This document shows positions 7,773-17,530 of a stretch of 33,074 nt of DNA, piece by piece. Within the stretch, counting starts at the first letter, position 1. Each line of letters begins with the position of its first letter. Source of the stretch: Saprospiraceae bacterium (GTDB lineage: Bacteria > Bacteroidota > Bacteroidia > Chitinophagales > Saprospiraceae); the NCBI GenBank assembly GCA_013214355.1, contig JABSSL010000119.1, positions 1-33,074 on the forward strand, in the 5' to 3' direction. Below the pieces are notes generated by a model, which was given only the letters and a program-made list of their open reading frames with translations, searched no databases and had not been told where the DNA came from. The position numbers and the translations under genes are program-made.

Positions 7773-9007
7773 TATGTGCGGTCATTTAGGGTTTCAATAT
7801 ACCGATAAGGGTCTTGATCAATTTTCTCCTTTTCTTTTTCCTTCCATTTTTCTATGATATAATTCTTAATTTCTTCATGTGCTTCTGTCAGCTTAGCTTG
7901 TTCACCCATTTGACGTCTGGCTTGATGATAGATGACCAGGTCGCGTTGTTTTCCGGTTTTGTCCTGATAGTAGTCATGTCGGACCTCGATGCCTTCGGCG
8001 GCCTTAATCATTTCCTTATGGTTGTCACTCAGATAATCATAGGGGCTTTTGATTAACATTAGTTTGAAGAAAATGGGGGTAAGTTCTATGGCTACAAAAA
8101 GTAGGGTGATAAAGAAGGTGATCCAAAATCCGGCAATTTTGTGGACCAGCTTTAGTCGTTCGAGTAAACCATCTAGACCATCCGCAATTTCCTTTGAGTC
8201 TTCTGTTCTTTTTTTCCTTTCATTTTCAACTTGCAGGATCTGTGTTTCAGTCGAGTCTATAAGTGGTTGATTCTTTTGAATAGCGGAATTTAAATCTACC
8301 CTCGCAAGGTCTGCTCGATCCTTGATGGCTTTGGCAATAGGACCTACTCCCCGATTATTTCCCCTTTCCCCCTGGGTTTCATCAATAAACTCTTGTTCCA
8401 ATTCTGTGAATCGATCTCTTTTATCTTCAATCTCTCCCTTCCATACTGCTATCTTACTTTTCAAGGTATTAATACGGGGTTCATAAATACTATCCAGGCT
8501 AGTAATGAAACGTGTTTGCTCCACCAGTTGTGCCTGTTCGAGTTCCACGTCAATCTCTGATTTGAATATTCGAATTTCAAGTGGCTTTGATATGGTAATC
8601 GCAATTATGATCCCCATCAGGATTCTAGGCAGGGCTCCGATCAACTCTTCGCGGGTAATAGCCTCTGTGCCATCTCCTTGTCCCGTACTGGTGACAATAA
8701 ACCGATCAATATTGAAGATGATCGTTCCCCAGATCATACCAAAAAGGATTGAAAGGAGTAGTGTCGTCGTATCTGTGCCAGCTTCGATGGCAGATCCTTT
8801 GGGCTCAAAGATGGTGTAGAAGGCATAGCCTCCAGCCAGACCTGCCAGCAAACCTGTGGCAACCACAATGCCGCCAAGACAGGCGTATTTGACATGTTCA
8901 CGATAATCGCATTTTTGTAGGATGCTGCTATCCGCTCCGCAGGCTTTCCAAAATAGTTTTAGAAGAGGACCAGGTTTAGGTGGCTTGTAGTAGTTTTGAC
9001 TTTCCAT
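7772..9007 (-). CDS. DUF4407 membrane/coiled-coil protein
   Basis: 411 residues, recognised as DUF4407 by its architecture and the FNIDRFIV motif (about 98-105). Membrane segments are predicted near 41-66, 82-101, 126-143 and 300-320. A long charged coiled coil of about 150 residues (SEIDVELEQ to about 290) lies between the third and fourth segments. The C-terminus is cytoplasmic and highly charged (EKWKEKEKEKIDQD). The function of DUF4407 is not established. Family members often sit in variable gene neighbourhoods. Here the gene heads the conserved-looking part of a four-gene operon that diverges from an EEP-nuclease gene. The 12-base gap from the upstream small gene supports co-transcription. 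Confidence 0.88.
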   Translation of the reverse strand: MESQNYYKPPKPGPLLKLFWKACGADSSILQKCDYREHVKYACLGGIVVATGLLAGLAGGYAFYTIFEPKGSAIEAGTDTTTLLLSILFGMIWGTIIFNIDRFIVTSTGQGDGTEAITREELIGALPRILMGIIIAITISKPLEIRIFKSEIDVELEQAQLVEQTRFITSLDSIYEPRINTLKSKIAVWKGEIEDKRDRFTELEQEFIDETQGERGNNRGVGPIAKAIKDRADLARVDLNSAIQKNQPLIDSTETQILQVENERKKRTEDSKEIADGLDGLLERLKLVHKIAGFWITFFITLLFVAIELTPIFFKLMLIKSPYDYLSDNHKEMIKAAEGIEVRHDYYQDKTGKQRDLVIYHQARRQMGEQAKLTEAHEEIKNYIIEKWKEKEKEKIDQDPYRYIETLNDRT

Positions 9008-9018
9008 TTTGATAGTTT

Positions 9019-9522
9019 TTACTCATAGATGTTGATAAGTGGAAGCTTTAATTTAATTCGTGTCGTATGTATTGACTTTCCAATTGGCAGTGGTGCTAAA
9101 GGCTGGTTAGTTATATTTCGTCGCTGGTGAATAGATGGGTAGTGAAAATCTAATGTTATATCGACATTAGTTCTGATCGGAAACCTGTGATCAACTGCAA
9201 GTCGATTTTTCGGGAGTCTCAGACCCAGAGGGAGGGGGATAGGCTTGAGTATGGAAGAAAATGCTGACTTGCTGAGAGAGAGTATGGCAGTGCTGCTTCC
9301 AAATAGGCTTACGGCCGTTAGGACTATCTGCTGGATCTCCTCCTCGGGGCTGAGGAATATGATCTTTCTAGATCTATGAATCTTCTTATTCAGGCTTGTT
9401 TTTACATACAGGGCGTGCCTGACCTCCCATCTAATGAGGATAACATCCTTCGGAAGATGGTAGCTTGTACTACTGGAGAAGAGTACAGTAAATTTCGGTT
9501 TTGGGAAGGAGATTCGTCGCAT
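9019..9522 (-). CDS. Unknown small protein, first gene of the DUF4407 operon
   Basis: 167 residues from ATG at 9522; a TTG codon directly before it could also serve. No family was recognised. The protein is basic, rich in Ile, Leu, Ser and Pro, has no membrane segment or signal peptide, and contains beta-like alternation (TNVDITLDFHYPS, TRIKLKLPLINIY). It ends 12 bases before the DUF4407 start, which supports it being a real first gene. It faces away from the EEP-nuclease gene across about 115 bases that must hold both promoters. The absence of known motifs lowers confidence. Confidence 0.6.
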   Translation of the reverse strand: MRRISFPKPKFTVLFSSSTSYHLPKDVILIRWEVRHALYVKTSLNKKIHRSRKIIFLSPEEEIQQIVLTAVSLFGSSTAILSLSKSAFSSILKPIPLPLGLRLPKNRLAVDHRFPIRTNVDITLDFHYPSIHQRRNITNQPLAPLPIGKSIHTTRIKLKLPLINIYE

Positions 9523-9638
9523 CAATCTCTTTTTCGGTACGTGTACGAAAAGAATGTATTAATATTAGAAAAGCTTACTTTAATGAATCCCTGAACGCTA
9601 ACAAAGCGTATCCATAGGTATCTACGATTTATTGGCCT

Positions 9639-12293
9639 ATGAGTTACATAAACCCAATCGCTTTGCTTGGTAAGGAAGAAATAACTTTTCCTCTACGGGA
9701 AGAAGAGTTACAACGCATTGGGGAATTGGTGCGGGCTAGTAGGTTGGGGACTGCGAGCTCGAAAGTGGATCAAGCGGAATTAGCTTCCATTTTATTTCGC
9801 ATGCAAATCCCGTCTTATCAGAGATTGTATAATCGTTTATGGAGGGATCGCCCGCTTCATAACTTTTTAGCTTCGGCACAATCAGCGATTATATCAAAAG
9901 ATAACCTTGAGGCCTCGAAGCTGCAGGCTTCTTATTATGACTTCTGGAGGCCGTTCTATCTACGGATGTATGGAGAAAGACTAGCCGATGCTTATTTTGA
10001 CAAGGACATCGCTAAGCTCAATGAGCTGAGTGGCGTTTTTATTGCCACTAATGAAGAAGAGCAGTCCGCTGTATTTGAACCATTAAACCTCCTAGTTAAG
10101 GGTGATCTTCGGCAAATCCATCAATTTGAGATAGAGGCTAGAGCTTTAGAGCTATCTGGTGATGAATTACTTAGTCAAGTAAAATCGGTGGTGCATCCAC
10201 CTATCCTGAATGAGCTCCCCAAGGCATATACCTATGCCAAGCTGGCCTTTGCACATCGTTTGCTAGAACTCTCCATTTTAGTTTACAACAAACAGAAGGA
10301 TTTTGATACTGCAATTGCACTCTTGGAAATGGCTTTACAGCTTGATCTGGACGAGCAAGATAGAAATGAGTTAGCTCTTTTTTCTAATCAATTGGCGGAA
10401 TACATAGAAACCTTTCAGCAACTCCAGATTTATGAGCAGGATATAAAGGCACATCTGGACAAATTAAAAAGGTATCAAGGCCTGATTGGGAAATTAGCCA
10501 ATAAAAAGCTCTCATTAGGGGATTTCACAAAGTTGATGAAGGCTGGGATTCATCCTACAGAGCTACACCGACTTCCCAAACGTTTTCATTTCTTTGCTGA
10601 AGAATATGCCAAAGCCCTACGAATTTTCTCTGCTCATTCCTGGAATCAATTTTGGGAGGCAGACCAAGCCCTTGATTGTCTTGAGACGGCTGAAAGTTTG
10701 CCGATCACGGCAGACCGCCAAGAACAGTTCGCTAAGGACAAGGCTGTCTTATTGCAGAAGATTCAACAACGGGAACAAGAGCGATTGGCCCACCAACGGA
10801 AGGAAGATGATCCAGTCCGAAGTAGTACCTTTTCTCCAGCCCTTTGGCGGAATGCAGTTTTCAGTAGCTTCGTCCTGGCTTTAATCCTGGCCTTAATTGG
10901 GAGTTGGCACAATATGGAGAGCTGGTGGGAATTGGGAAGTGGTGGCGGAGTCAAGAAAGACCAATCGACAGCCAATCGACAGGGGAATACCAATCGAGGA
11001 AAGCCAGGTACATCCGGGGGCAACTTACCAGAAAAAAGAGGAGTCACTCCATTGCCTGATTCCATACCTTTTATGGAGCTGCCATACCTACACTCCGAAA
11101 ATAGACTGAAGACGGGTGATTCGCCTTATGACCGTTTTTACGGTAGGGGCCGATGGAATGACGTGGCCCGCAGCAACATATTAGTTCGTAATAGCAGTGA
11201 TCTGGATGTCGTGGTCTGTTTAGAGGACAATAGGACAGGGAGGACTATACGGAATGAGTATGTACGAGAAGGTGACCAATTTAGACTATCCAACCTACCT
11301 GAAGGTTCCTATATGATCAAGACCTTTTATGGCAGAAACTGGAATCCGCAAATCACTCATCAGGATGGAGATACAGATCTCCGCGGAGCATTCGTAGAAA
11401 ACTTTTTCTTGAAGAAACCGGATGGTGGAAAAGCCGCTTGGGAAGTATACGACATTAACCAAGCATACACAAGCTATGAGGTTGACCTGAAATCTGTACA
11501 TCCTGAGCAGCTGGAAGCCTTGCAGCCTGTAGAGGGAGGCTTCCTTTCCTGGAACCTAAGGGATTTTGGTAAGACCAAGGACAAGGAAGAACTGGAGTTT
11601 ATCGCGGGCATTATGAAAAACTTTGATCTAGTGGGGATACAGGAGGTGGTATCTGGCCCCGGAGGTGCGCAGGCCGTGGCCGCCTTAGCAGATCTATTGA
11701 ATAGGAAGGGGGCGAAATGGGATTATGCCGTTAGTCTACCGACCAGAAGTCCTGCCTATAAGACTGAACGTTATGCCTTTTTATGGAAGACCAGTGAGGT
11801 TAGATTATCTGGCTCCGCTTGGCTGGAGAGTAGCCTAGCTACAAAGGTATATCGGGAGCCTTATCTAGCCCGGTTCATCATGGCGAATGATACCGTATTA
11901 ATGGTCAATTACCACGCGAGGAATTACCGGGAAAAGCCATCGGAAGAGCTTAGGTATCTCTTCCAACTGCCCGGTCTGTATCCAAAGGATGAATTGATTA
12001 TTTTTGGAGACTTCAACTTAGCAACTGATGCTCCAATATTTCGGAACCTGTACGCGGAAGGGTATAGATCTGCTCCGAACTATTTGAAGACAACGCTCAA
12101 GACTCAATGTCGTGAGGAGCAATATCTAAGTCAAGCGATAGATCATATCTTCTTCTCCTCTGCCATTGAAGTTCAACCTTCAAGTGGTGTCATTGACTTT
12201 GTTGGAGGATGTGAGGGCTTACCGGCGGCAAGAAGAATCTCGGACCATTTACCTGTGTGGATACAAATTGGTGATGCTGTCGCATTGCAGTAG
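9639..12293 (+). CDS. Membrane-anchored multi-domain protein with EEP nuclease domain
   Basis: 884 residues in four parts. Residues 1-395 are almost entirely helical and resemble TPR-like or other helical repeats without a clear signature. One membrane segment lies at about 404-422 (NAVFSSFVLALILALIGSW), followed by a Gly/Asn/Lys-rich linker. Residues 500-625 look like a beta-rich domain (NILVRNSSDLDVVVCLEDN, then GSYMIKTFYGR). From about 632 to the end is an endonuclease/exonuclease/phosphatase (DNase I-like) domain: SWNLRDFG, IQEVV with the metal-binding glutamate, FGDFNLATD, IDHIFF and ISDHLPVW with the catalytic Asp-His. All expected catalytic boxes are visible, so the nuclease or phosphatase should be active. 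With no signal peptide and a single span, the EEP domain would be placed across the membrane from the N-terminus. Diverges from the DUF4407 operon. Confidence 0.85.
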   Translation: MSYINPIALLGKEEITFPLREEELQRIGELVRASRLGTASSKVDQAELASILFRMQIPSYQRLYNRLWRDRPLHNFLASAQSAIISKDNLEASKLQASYYDFWRPFYLRMYGERLADAYFDKDIAKLNELSGVFIATNEEEQSAVFEPLNLLVKGDLRQIHQFEIEARALELSGDELLSQVKSVVHPPILNELPKAYTYAKLAFAHRLLELSILVYNKQKDFDTAIALLEMALQLDLDEQDRNELALFSNQLAEYIETFQQLQIYEQDIKAHLDKLKRYQGLIGKLANKKLSLGDFTKLMKAGIHPTELHRLPKRFHFFAEEYAKALRIFSAHSWNQFWEADQALDCLETAESLPITADRQEQFAKDKAVLLQKIQQREQERLAHQRKEDDPVRSSTFSPALWRNAVFSSFVLALILALIGSWHNMESWWELGSGGGVKKDQSTANRQGNTNRGKPGTSGGNLPEKRGVTPLPDSIPFMELPYLHSENRLKTGDSPYDRFYGRGRWNDVARSNILVRNSSDLDVVVCLEDNRTGRTIRNEYVREGDQFRLSNLPEGSYMIKTFYGRNWNPQITHQDGDTDLRGAFVENFFLKKPDGGKAAWEVYDINQAYTSYEVDLKSVHPEQLEALQPVEGGFLSWNLRDFGKTKDKEELEFIAGIMKNFDLVGIQEVVSGPGGAQAVAALADLLNRKGAKWDYAVSLPTRSPAYKTERYAFLWKTSEVRLSGSAWLESSLATKVYREPYLARFIMANDTVLMVNYHARNYREKPSEELRYLFQLPGLYPKDELIIFGDFNLATDAPIFRNLYAEGYRSAPNYLKTTLKTQCREEQYLSQAIDHIFFSSAIEVQPSSGVIDFVGGCEGLPAARRISDHLPVWIQIGDAVALQ

Positions 12294-12378
12294 CACTGAA
12301 CTAATTGATAATATAGATCCTATGACTCGAAAAAAGGCTTTTGCTTGAAAGGGGTAAACTTTAGCGCTATGAATTTAC

Positions 12379-14520
12379 TCACGGCGTGCTGTCAGGAAAA
12401 GATAACCGCAATTGCACTCCTCCCGGAAACCACTCCCGAAAGTACTTCCCAAGTGGATACTGGCAAGCAATTTGTTCTAATTTTCGGAGTAAGTCACTGG
12501 ACATGATCTTGGGAATTGGATTCTTCAAGATCTCTTTGAGTTCATAGGCATCCTCTATGACTTTCTTACTATTGGCTTCTATGAGGAATTGCGAAATGGG
12601 GTCGGTCTCCAAGTGAGATAGGTAGAGATTTTGCTTGGCGCGGGTGAGGCCGACATAGAAGAGTCTCCGCTCCGCCTCCAGGGAGGACAAGTCTGCCTCG
12701 CCTTCTCGGAGGTAAGGGAATACGCCTTGATTGCACCCAGGAATAAAGATGGTGTCCCACTCCAAGCCTTTGGCACGATAGACCGTCATGATCTTCAGCC
12801 AATTCTCCTCTGGTTCCTTTTCGAAGCTCTTGTAGCCTTGAGCTATTCGATAGATCAACTGCAGTAAATCTTTGGCGTTCTTAGCATGTTGGGTAAAGGC
12901 AATGAAGGACTGTACGGTCTCCCATTTCAGTTCACCCATTTCTGGAATGCCGTTGACTTGAATCAGATGACCCCGATAATCGATTCGATCAGTCAACCAC
13001 TTCAGGACGGCTGAGGCAGGTTGATCTATGATTTTTAGGAGGTGTTCCATGGTGGCCAGCAAAGTGTCTATGCGCCCCTGCACCCGTTCATGTAGCCTTT
13101 CGTATTGATTCATTAGCTCCTCTAAGACAGAGCTACGATTTTGTAAGGACTTGCGACATATTTCATCGGTGATGATACGAGATAGGTATTTCTGGGGGTT
13201 AAAGAGAATTGTCTTGAAATCATCAATGTAGCGATTTCGTTCTGTCAGTTTAGCCGGGTAAGGTTTACCAGATTGGATATCTCTTTCTACCAGGGCAAAG
13301 CGTAAGTATTTCAAAAGGCAGGTAACTTCATGCCGACGATAAAAGGGAAGGTTCCCTACGACATGGTATTTGATGCCTTGACGGATCATTTCGGCCTCTA
13401 TCATGGGCGTTTGGGCATAGAGACGGATTAAGATGGCGATATCTTTGCTTTGGGTCTTCTCCGCTAACATGGTCTTGATCTCTTGTACAATCAGGGTAGC
13501 TTCTTGGAGACTATTTTGTGCCTTCATAATGAAGCTATTGCCATCAAATCCTTTGGTTAGACTGAGTTTTTTAGCCTGTCGAACCGTATTGTGCTGGATA
13601 ATCTCGTTCGCCAAAAGTAGCTGCTGGCCGGTAGACCTGAAATTGTCATTGATATGGTAGACCTTGGCCCCATAGGTCTCCTCAAAGCTCAGAATATAGT
13701 CGGGCCGGGCTCCGCGCCATTCGTAAATACATTGATCATCATCCCCAATGGCCATGTAGTTACGATGTGGCTGTGTGATCAAGTCTACTAGGAGGTACTG
13801 CACCCGATTCACATCCTGAAACTCATCCACCAGGACGGTCTCAAATTGAGCTTGCGTTTCGATGAGCAGATCATCATGTTTCATCATCATTTCCCAAGCA
13901 CTAAGCAGCATATCATCGAAAGTGAGCCATTTGTTCTTGACTCTTTCCGATTCATATAGGGAGAATAGCGGCACATAATGTGGATTTGGATGCTCAGCTT
14001 CTTGAATCAACTTAGCAGCTTCAGAAGGTAAGTGGAGTTCTTCAATATTAGGGAAGACTAAGTTGCCTTTCCACGCCGAGATTTGGTTCTTAACATCCTC
14101 CAGGTCTAGGAGCAAGTCTTCTTTTTTCGTTCTAAGTTGCTGGGCTAGCTTTCCGACCGCCTTTCTTACTAGCGCTTCATTGAGGAACTCTGGACTACTC
14201 TCCATTTGCAGAAAGGCTGGATCAAAATAGCCCCGCTGCGCTGCCTTTTGCAGCACACGAAAGCCCAATCCATGTAAGGTCATGGTTTTAACCCCGCGGA
14301 TCCCAATCGCATGCAGATCACGCTTGATGTCATCCACAGTAGCCTTTCCAAAAGAAGTGGCCAAAATCTTATTGGGCTGATGGGCCTTTTCTTGTACTAG
14401 GCGCTCAATCCGATGAATCATAGAAGTGGTCTTACCTGAGCCTGCTACGGCAAAAACCAACGCAGGCCCCTTTTGGTGGGCGACGATAGCCTTTTGCTGG
14501 GATGTCAATTCGGGTCTCAT
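12379..14520 (-). CDS. UvrD/PcrA-like superfamily 1 DNA helicase
   Basis: 713 residues, ATP-dependent 3'-5' DNA helicase of the UvrD/Rep type. Motifs in order: Q motif (LTSQQKAIV), Walker A (AVAGSGKTTSMI), DEFQDVN, GDDDQCIYEWRGA, YRAKGLEWDTIFIPG and FYVGLTRAKQNLYLSH. The full motor is present. There is no added nuclease domain. It starts 40 bases past the hsdR stop codon on the same strand, so it belongs to the hsdM-hsdS-hsdR transcript. It may assist or replace a step of the restriction system, or may be an independent defence helicase. It meets the EEP-nuclease gene tail to tail with an 85-base gap. Confidence 0.93.
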   Translation of the reverse strand: MRPELTSQQKAIVAHQKGPALVFAVAGSGKTTSMIHRIERLVQEKAHQPNKILATSFGKATVDDIKRDLHAIGIRGVKTMTLHGLGFRVLQKAAQRGYFDPAFLQMESSPEFLNEALVRKAVGKLAQQLRTKKEDLLLDLEDVKNQISAWKGNLVFPNIEELHLPSEAAKLIQEAEHPNPHYVPLFSLYESERVKNKWLTFDDMLLSAWEMMMKHDDLLIETQAQFETVLVDEFQDVNRVQYLLVDLITQPHRNYMAIGDDDQCIYEWRGARPDYILSFEETYGAKVYHINDNFRSTGQQLLLANEIIQHNTVRQAKKLSLTKGFDGNSFIMKAQNSLQEATLIVQEIKTMLAEKTQSKDIAILIRLYAQTPMIEAEMIRQGIKYHVVGNLPFYRRHEVTCLLKYLRFALVERDIQSGKPYPAKLTERNRYIDDFKTILFNPQKYLSRIITDEICRKSLQNRSSVLEELMNQYERLHERVQGRIDTLLATMEHLLKIIDQPASAVLKWLTDRIDYRGHLIQVNGIPEMGELKWETVQSFIAFTQHAKNAKDLLQLIYRIAQGYKSFEKEPEENWLKIMTVYRAKGLEWDTIFIPGCNQGVFPYLREGEADLSSLEAERRLFYVGLTRAKQNLYLSHLETDPISQFLIEANSKKVIEDAYELKEILKNPIPKIMSSDLLRKLEQIACQYPLGKYFREWFPGGVQLRLSFPDSTP

Positions 14521-14559
14521 GGCTTCCTGCGATTTGGGTTCTTGAATTTAGGAGGCTGC

Positions 14560-17529
14560 TTAATAGTACTCTTTAATATAGGCGTAAGCTCGTTCAAATA
14601 GCGCCTGATCTTTATGCAGCTTGTATTTCAATAGGGCCTTTCTGAGGGACTTCTGTACTTCTCGTTCTCCGGCATTGGTGGTTTGCCATCCAGGGAAGCG
14701 GACTACTCTTACAATGGAATCGATATCGGTGACAATGCGTTCAACAACGGCTGGTGTCTTGTCGGTTTTTAGTTCCAAGAAGAGCTCGGTTAAGGCTGCT
14801 ACTGGCGTTTTCTCCTGGATTTCTACGACCAGTGCTTTCTCGGCTTGCACGGTTTCTTTGGCTATTTTGCAAAGCTCCTTTACAAATTCGATGGAAGTGA
14901 TGAGCCCACGTTCGGCTTTGTCTCGTAAGGCCTCCAGGCGGTCGCTAAGCTTGACAAAGCTTGGGTTGCCAGCATGCTTCTTGAAGCGCTTGATGAGTAT
15001 TTTCTCAAGCTGTTTGGTTTTCTTTGGATCTGGGTTATTGAAGATATCCTCGATCACATCGGCATCCAGGACGAACTCATCCAAATGATGTACTTCTCCT
15101 ACATGAATATGCTCGTGAATCAACTTGGTGGTTTGAGCGCCTAAGGAGAACCAAAGGAGCTTCCCGATGTTATCTGCGGCGGGGCGGACTGATTCGAAGA
15201 CCTGCGATAGCCATTTGTAATCCGCATTGTATTGATCTAGGATGCGATCTGGGGATAACGACTCCCAGATTTTCGATAGGTACTTGAAATCTTTGGCAAA
15301 GGTGTCTTTCTTATCGACTGTATTGATGGCTTCTTGAGCGGCTTCCAGGCCTTCAAAGCCTTCCAGGCTTCGATCCACGCCCTCGAAGTGTTGTAGGGCA
15401 TCAGTCATGGCCTCGGGCAGCTTATCTCGCAGTTCAGCTAGATTGGAGATGACACGTTGAATACTTTCCTCGTCAAATTGTAGCGCTTTGGCGGCATCAT
15501 CGAATACGCCGAAGTAATCGACCACCCGACCGAAGTGTTTATTAGGATACAAACGATTGGTACGGCAAACAGCCTGAAGTAGGGTGTGGTCCTTTAGGGA
15601 TTTGTCGAGGTACATGGTTTGCAGGATGGGCGCATCAAAGCCCGTCAGGAGCTTAGCCGTCACGATGATGAATTTGAGTTCGGAAGTGGCATCATTGAAT
15701 TCTTCCGTTATCTTTTCCTGCTTGCCTTTGTCAACCGCCCATTTGTTTTTAAAGTCTTTATTATCATTGGCGGTAGTAGAGATCACGACGGCGCTAGCTT
15801 CTTCTGGGAAATGTTTATCAAGTTCCTCCTTGTATTGCACACAGGCGTGCCGATCTGGCGTAACGATCATGGCTTTGAAGCCATGGGGTTCTACCTTTTC
15901 TTTATAATGAATGGCAATATCTTCCACTATCTTGGCGACACGCTCAGGGGCTTTGAGGAAAGCCGCCATTTTTGCTGATTTCCGGTTGAGCTTGTCGGCC
16001 TCCTCATCGGTTAAGGCAGCACTTTCCTTGAATTCGGCAAAGGCCTGATCAATGGTGTCTTTATCGACATGCACATCCACCAGACGAGGTTCGAAGTGCA
16101 AGGGGAGGGTGGCATTATCGCGAATGGAATCGTGGAAGGTGTAGCGAGACATATAACCTCCGCTATCTTCTTCAGCGCCAAAGGCCCAGAAGGTGTTCTT
16201 GTCTGCCTTATTGACCGGCGTGCCTGTGAGGCCGAACAGAAAGGCATTGGGCAAGGCAGCCCGCATTTGCCGCCCAAGATCACCCTCTTGGGTACGGTGG
16301 GCCTCATCTACCAAGACTATGATATTGTCCCGGATATTCATATTGGGACGAGCATCTCTGAACTTGTGGATCATGGAGATGATGATCTTACGGGTATCTC
16401 TTTCCAATAAGTGTTGCAATTCACTGATGCTATCGGTGGTTTCTACATTGGGTACATCGGCAGCATTAAAGGTACCGCTGATCTGCGTGTCCAAGTCGGT
16501 ACGATCCACCAGCACGATGACGGTGGGACTCTTCAAGGCTGCAGATTTGCGCAGCTTCTGTGCGGCAAAAACCATCAAGAGGGATTTGCCAGAGCCTTGG
16601 AAGTGCCAGATCAGGCCTTTCTTGATGCGCCCTTCTATGACCCGCTGCACAATTTTATTGGCCCCTTCGTATTGCTGAAAGCGGCAAATGATCTTGATCC
16701 GTTGCTTCTTTTTATTAGTGGTAAAGAGAGAAAAGTGCTGTAGAATATCCAACAAACGGGCAGGGTGTAACAAATCGGATAGTTCCTTGCCTACCTCAGA
16801 TAAGCCTAGTTGTTTGGCTAAAGCCGCATCGTCGGACTCTAGTCGCCAAGGGGACCAGAATTCTAAGGGTGTACGAATGGCACCATAAAATAACTCTTTA
16901 CCTTCTGTGGCGAAGGACAAAACGTTGGGCACAAATAAGGCCGGTACACTATTTTCATAGACATCCCTTATCTCATGCGCCCCATCTAACCAACTGATGG
17001 AAGGTCTAATTGGGGTCTTGGCTTCCCCAATAACTACTGGAATACCATTAATCAATAAAACAATATCGGGAATCTTGGTCTCTCGATGATGAATCCGAAA
17101 TTGATTGGTAATGGTATATTCATTGTTGGCATGGTCATCAAAATCAAGCAAGCGCACGGGAACGTGGCGATTGTTCTCCCCAAATGGCATGGTCTTCTCC
17201 CCGCTCAGCCATTTGAAAAACTCCTCATTGGCTCGAACTAGGCCTACTTGATTGACCGAAATCAGGATAGCCCGCAATTTATAGATGACTTCATCCGCCA
17301 ATTCTGGCCGATTAGCTACCTCGGGATTGAGGCGAATCAAAGCAGCCTGTAGCTCAGATTCCACCAGCACCTCATTGATACCTCTTTTGAGATCCTGAGG
17401 ACGTCGATATTTCCATTTGGTAGCGTATCCTCCATTCGACTCTTGCGTACCAGCAGGTGCATTCAAGTTCACGCCACTTAGTTGGTGAATGATGTAATGC
17501 TCTACGCTATTGAGTTCGGTGAAGGCCAT
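14560..17529 (-). CDS. hsdR: Type I restriction enzyme, R subunit
   Basis: 989 residues. It supplies DNA cleavage and ATP-driven translocation to the HsdRMS complex. The N-terminal nuclease site is visible as PDIVLLINGIPVVIGEAKTP (PD...ExK). The helicase motor shows WHFQGSGKSLLMVFAAQKL (Walker A), VDEAHRTQEGDLG (DEAH), LTGTPV, TAKLLTGFDAP and LLQAVCRTNR. The helical C-terminus binds the methylase. Size and motif order are those of a complete HsdR. It starts one base past the hsdS stop codon, so the two are translationally linked. Confidence 0.96.
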   Translation of the reverse strand: MAFTELNSVEHYIIHQLSGVNLNAPAGTQESNGGYATKWKYRRPQDLKRGINEVLVESELQAALIRLNPEVANRPELADEVIYKLRAILISVNQVGLVRANEEFFKWLSGEKTMPFGENNRHVPVRLLDFDDHANNEYTITNQFRIHHRETKIPDIVLLINGIPVVIGEAKTPIRPSISWLDGAHEIRDVYENSVPALFVPNVLSFATEGKELFYGAIRTPLEFWSPWRLESDDAALAKQLGLSEVGKELSDLLHPARLLDILQHFSLFTTNKKKQRIKIICRFQQYEGANKIVQRVIEGRIKKGLIWHFQGSGKSLLMVFAAQKLRKSAALKSPTVIVLVDRTDLDTQISGTFNAADVPNVETTDSISELQHLLERDTRKIIISMIHKFRDARPNMNIRDNIIVLVDEAHRTQEGDLGRQMRAALPNAFLFGLTGTPVNKADKNTFWAFGAEEDSGGYMSRYTFHDSIRDNATLPLHFEPRLVDVHVDKDTIDQAFAEFKESAALTDEEADKLNRKSAKMAAFLKAPERVAKIVEDIAIHYKEKVEPHGFKAMIVTPDRHACVQYKEELDKHFPEEASAVVISTTANDNKDFKNKWAVDKGKQEKITEEFNDATSELKFIIVTAKLLTGFDAPILQTMYLDKSLKDHTLLQAVCRTNRLYPNKHFGRVVDYFGVFDDAAKALQFDEESIQRVISNLAELRDKLPEAMTDALQHFEGVDRSLEGFEGLEAAQEAINTVDKKDTFAKDFKYLSKIWESLSPDRILDQYNADYKWLSQVFESVRPAADNIGKLLWFSLGAQTTKLIHEHIHVGEVHHLDEFVLDADVIEDIFNNPDPKKTKQLEKILIKRFKKHAGNPSFVKLSDRLEALRDKAERGLITSIEFVKELCKIAKETVQAEKALVVEIQEKTPVAALTELFLELKTDKTPAVVERIVTDIDSIVRVVRFPGWQTTNAGEREVQKSLRKALLKYKLHKDQALFERAYAYIKEYY

Positions 17530-17530
17530 G

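Noticed and set aside
14621-16743. Several plus-strand open frames opposite hsdR
   Set aside because: They are antisense to a gene with all HsdR motifs and have no family pattern of their own.
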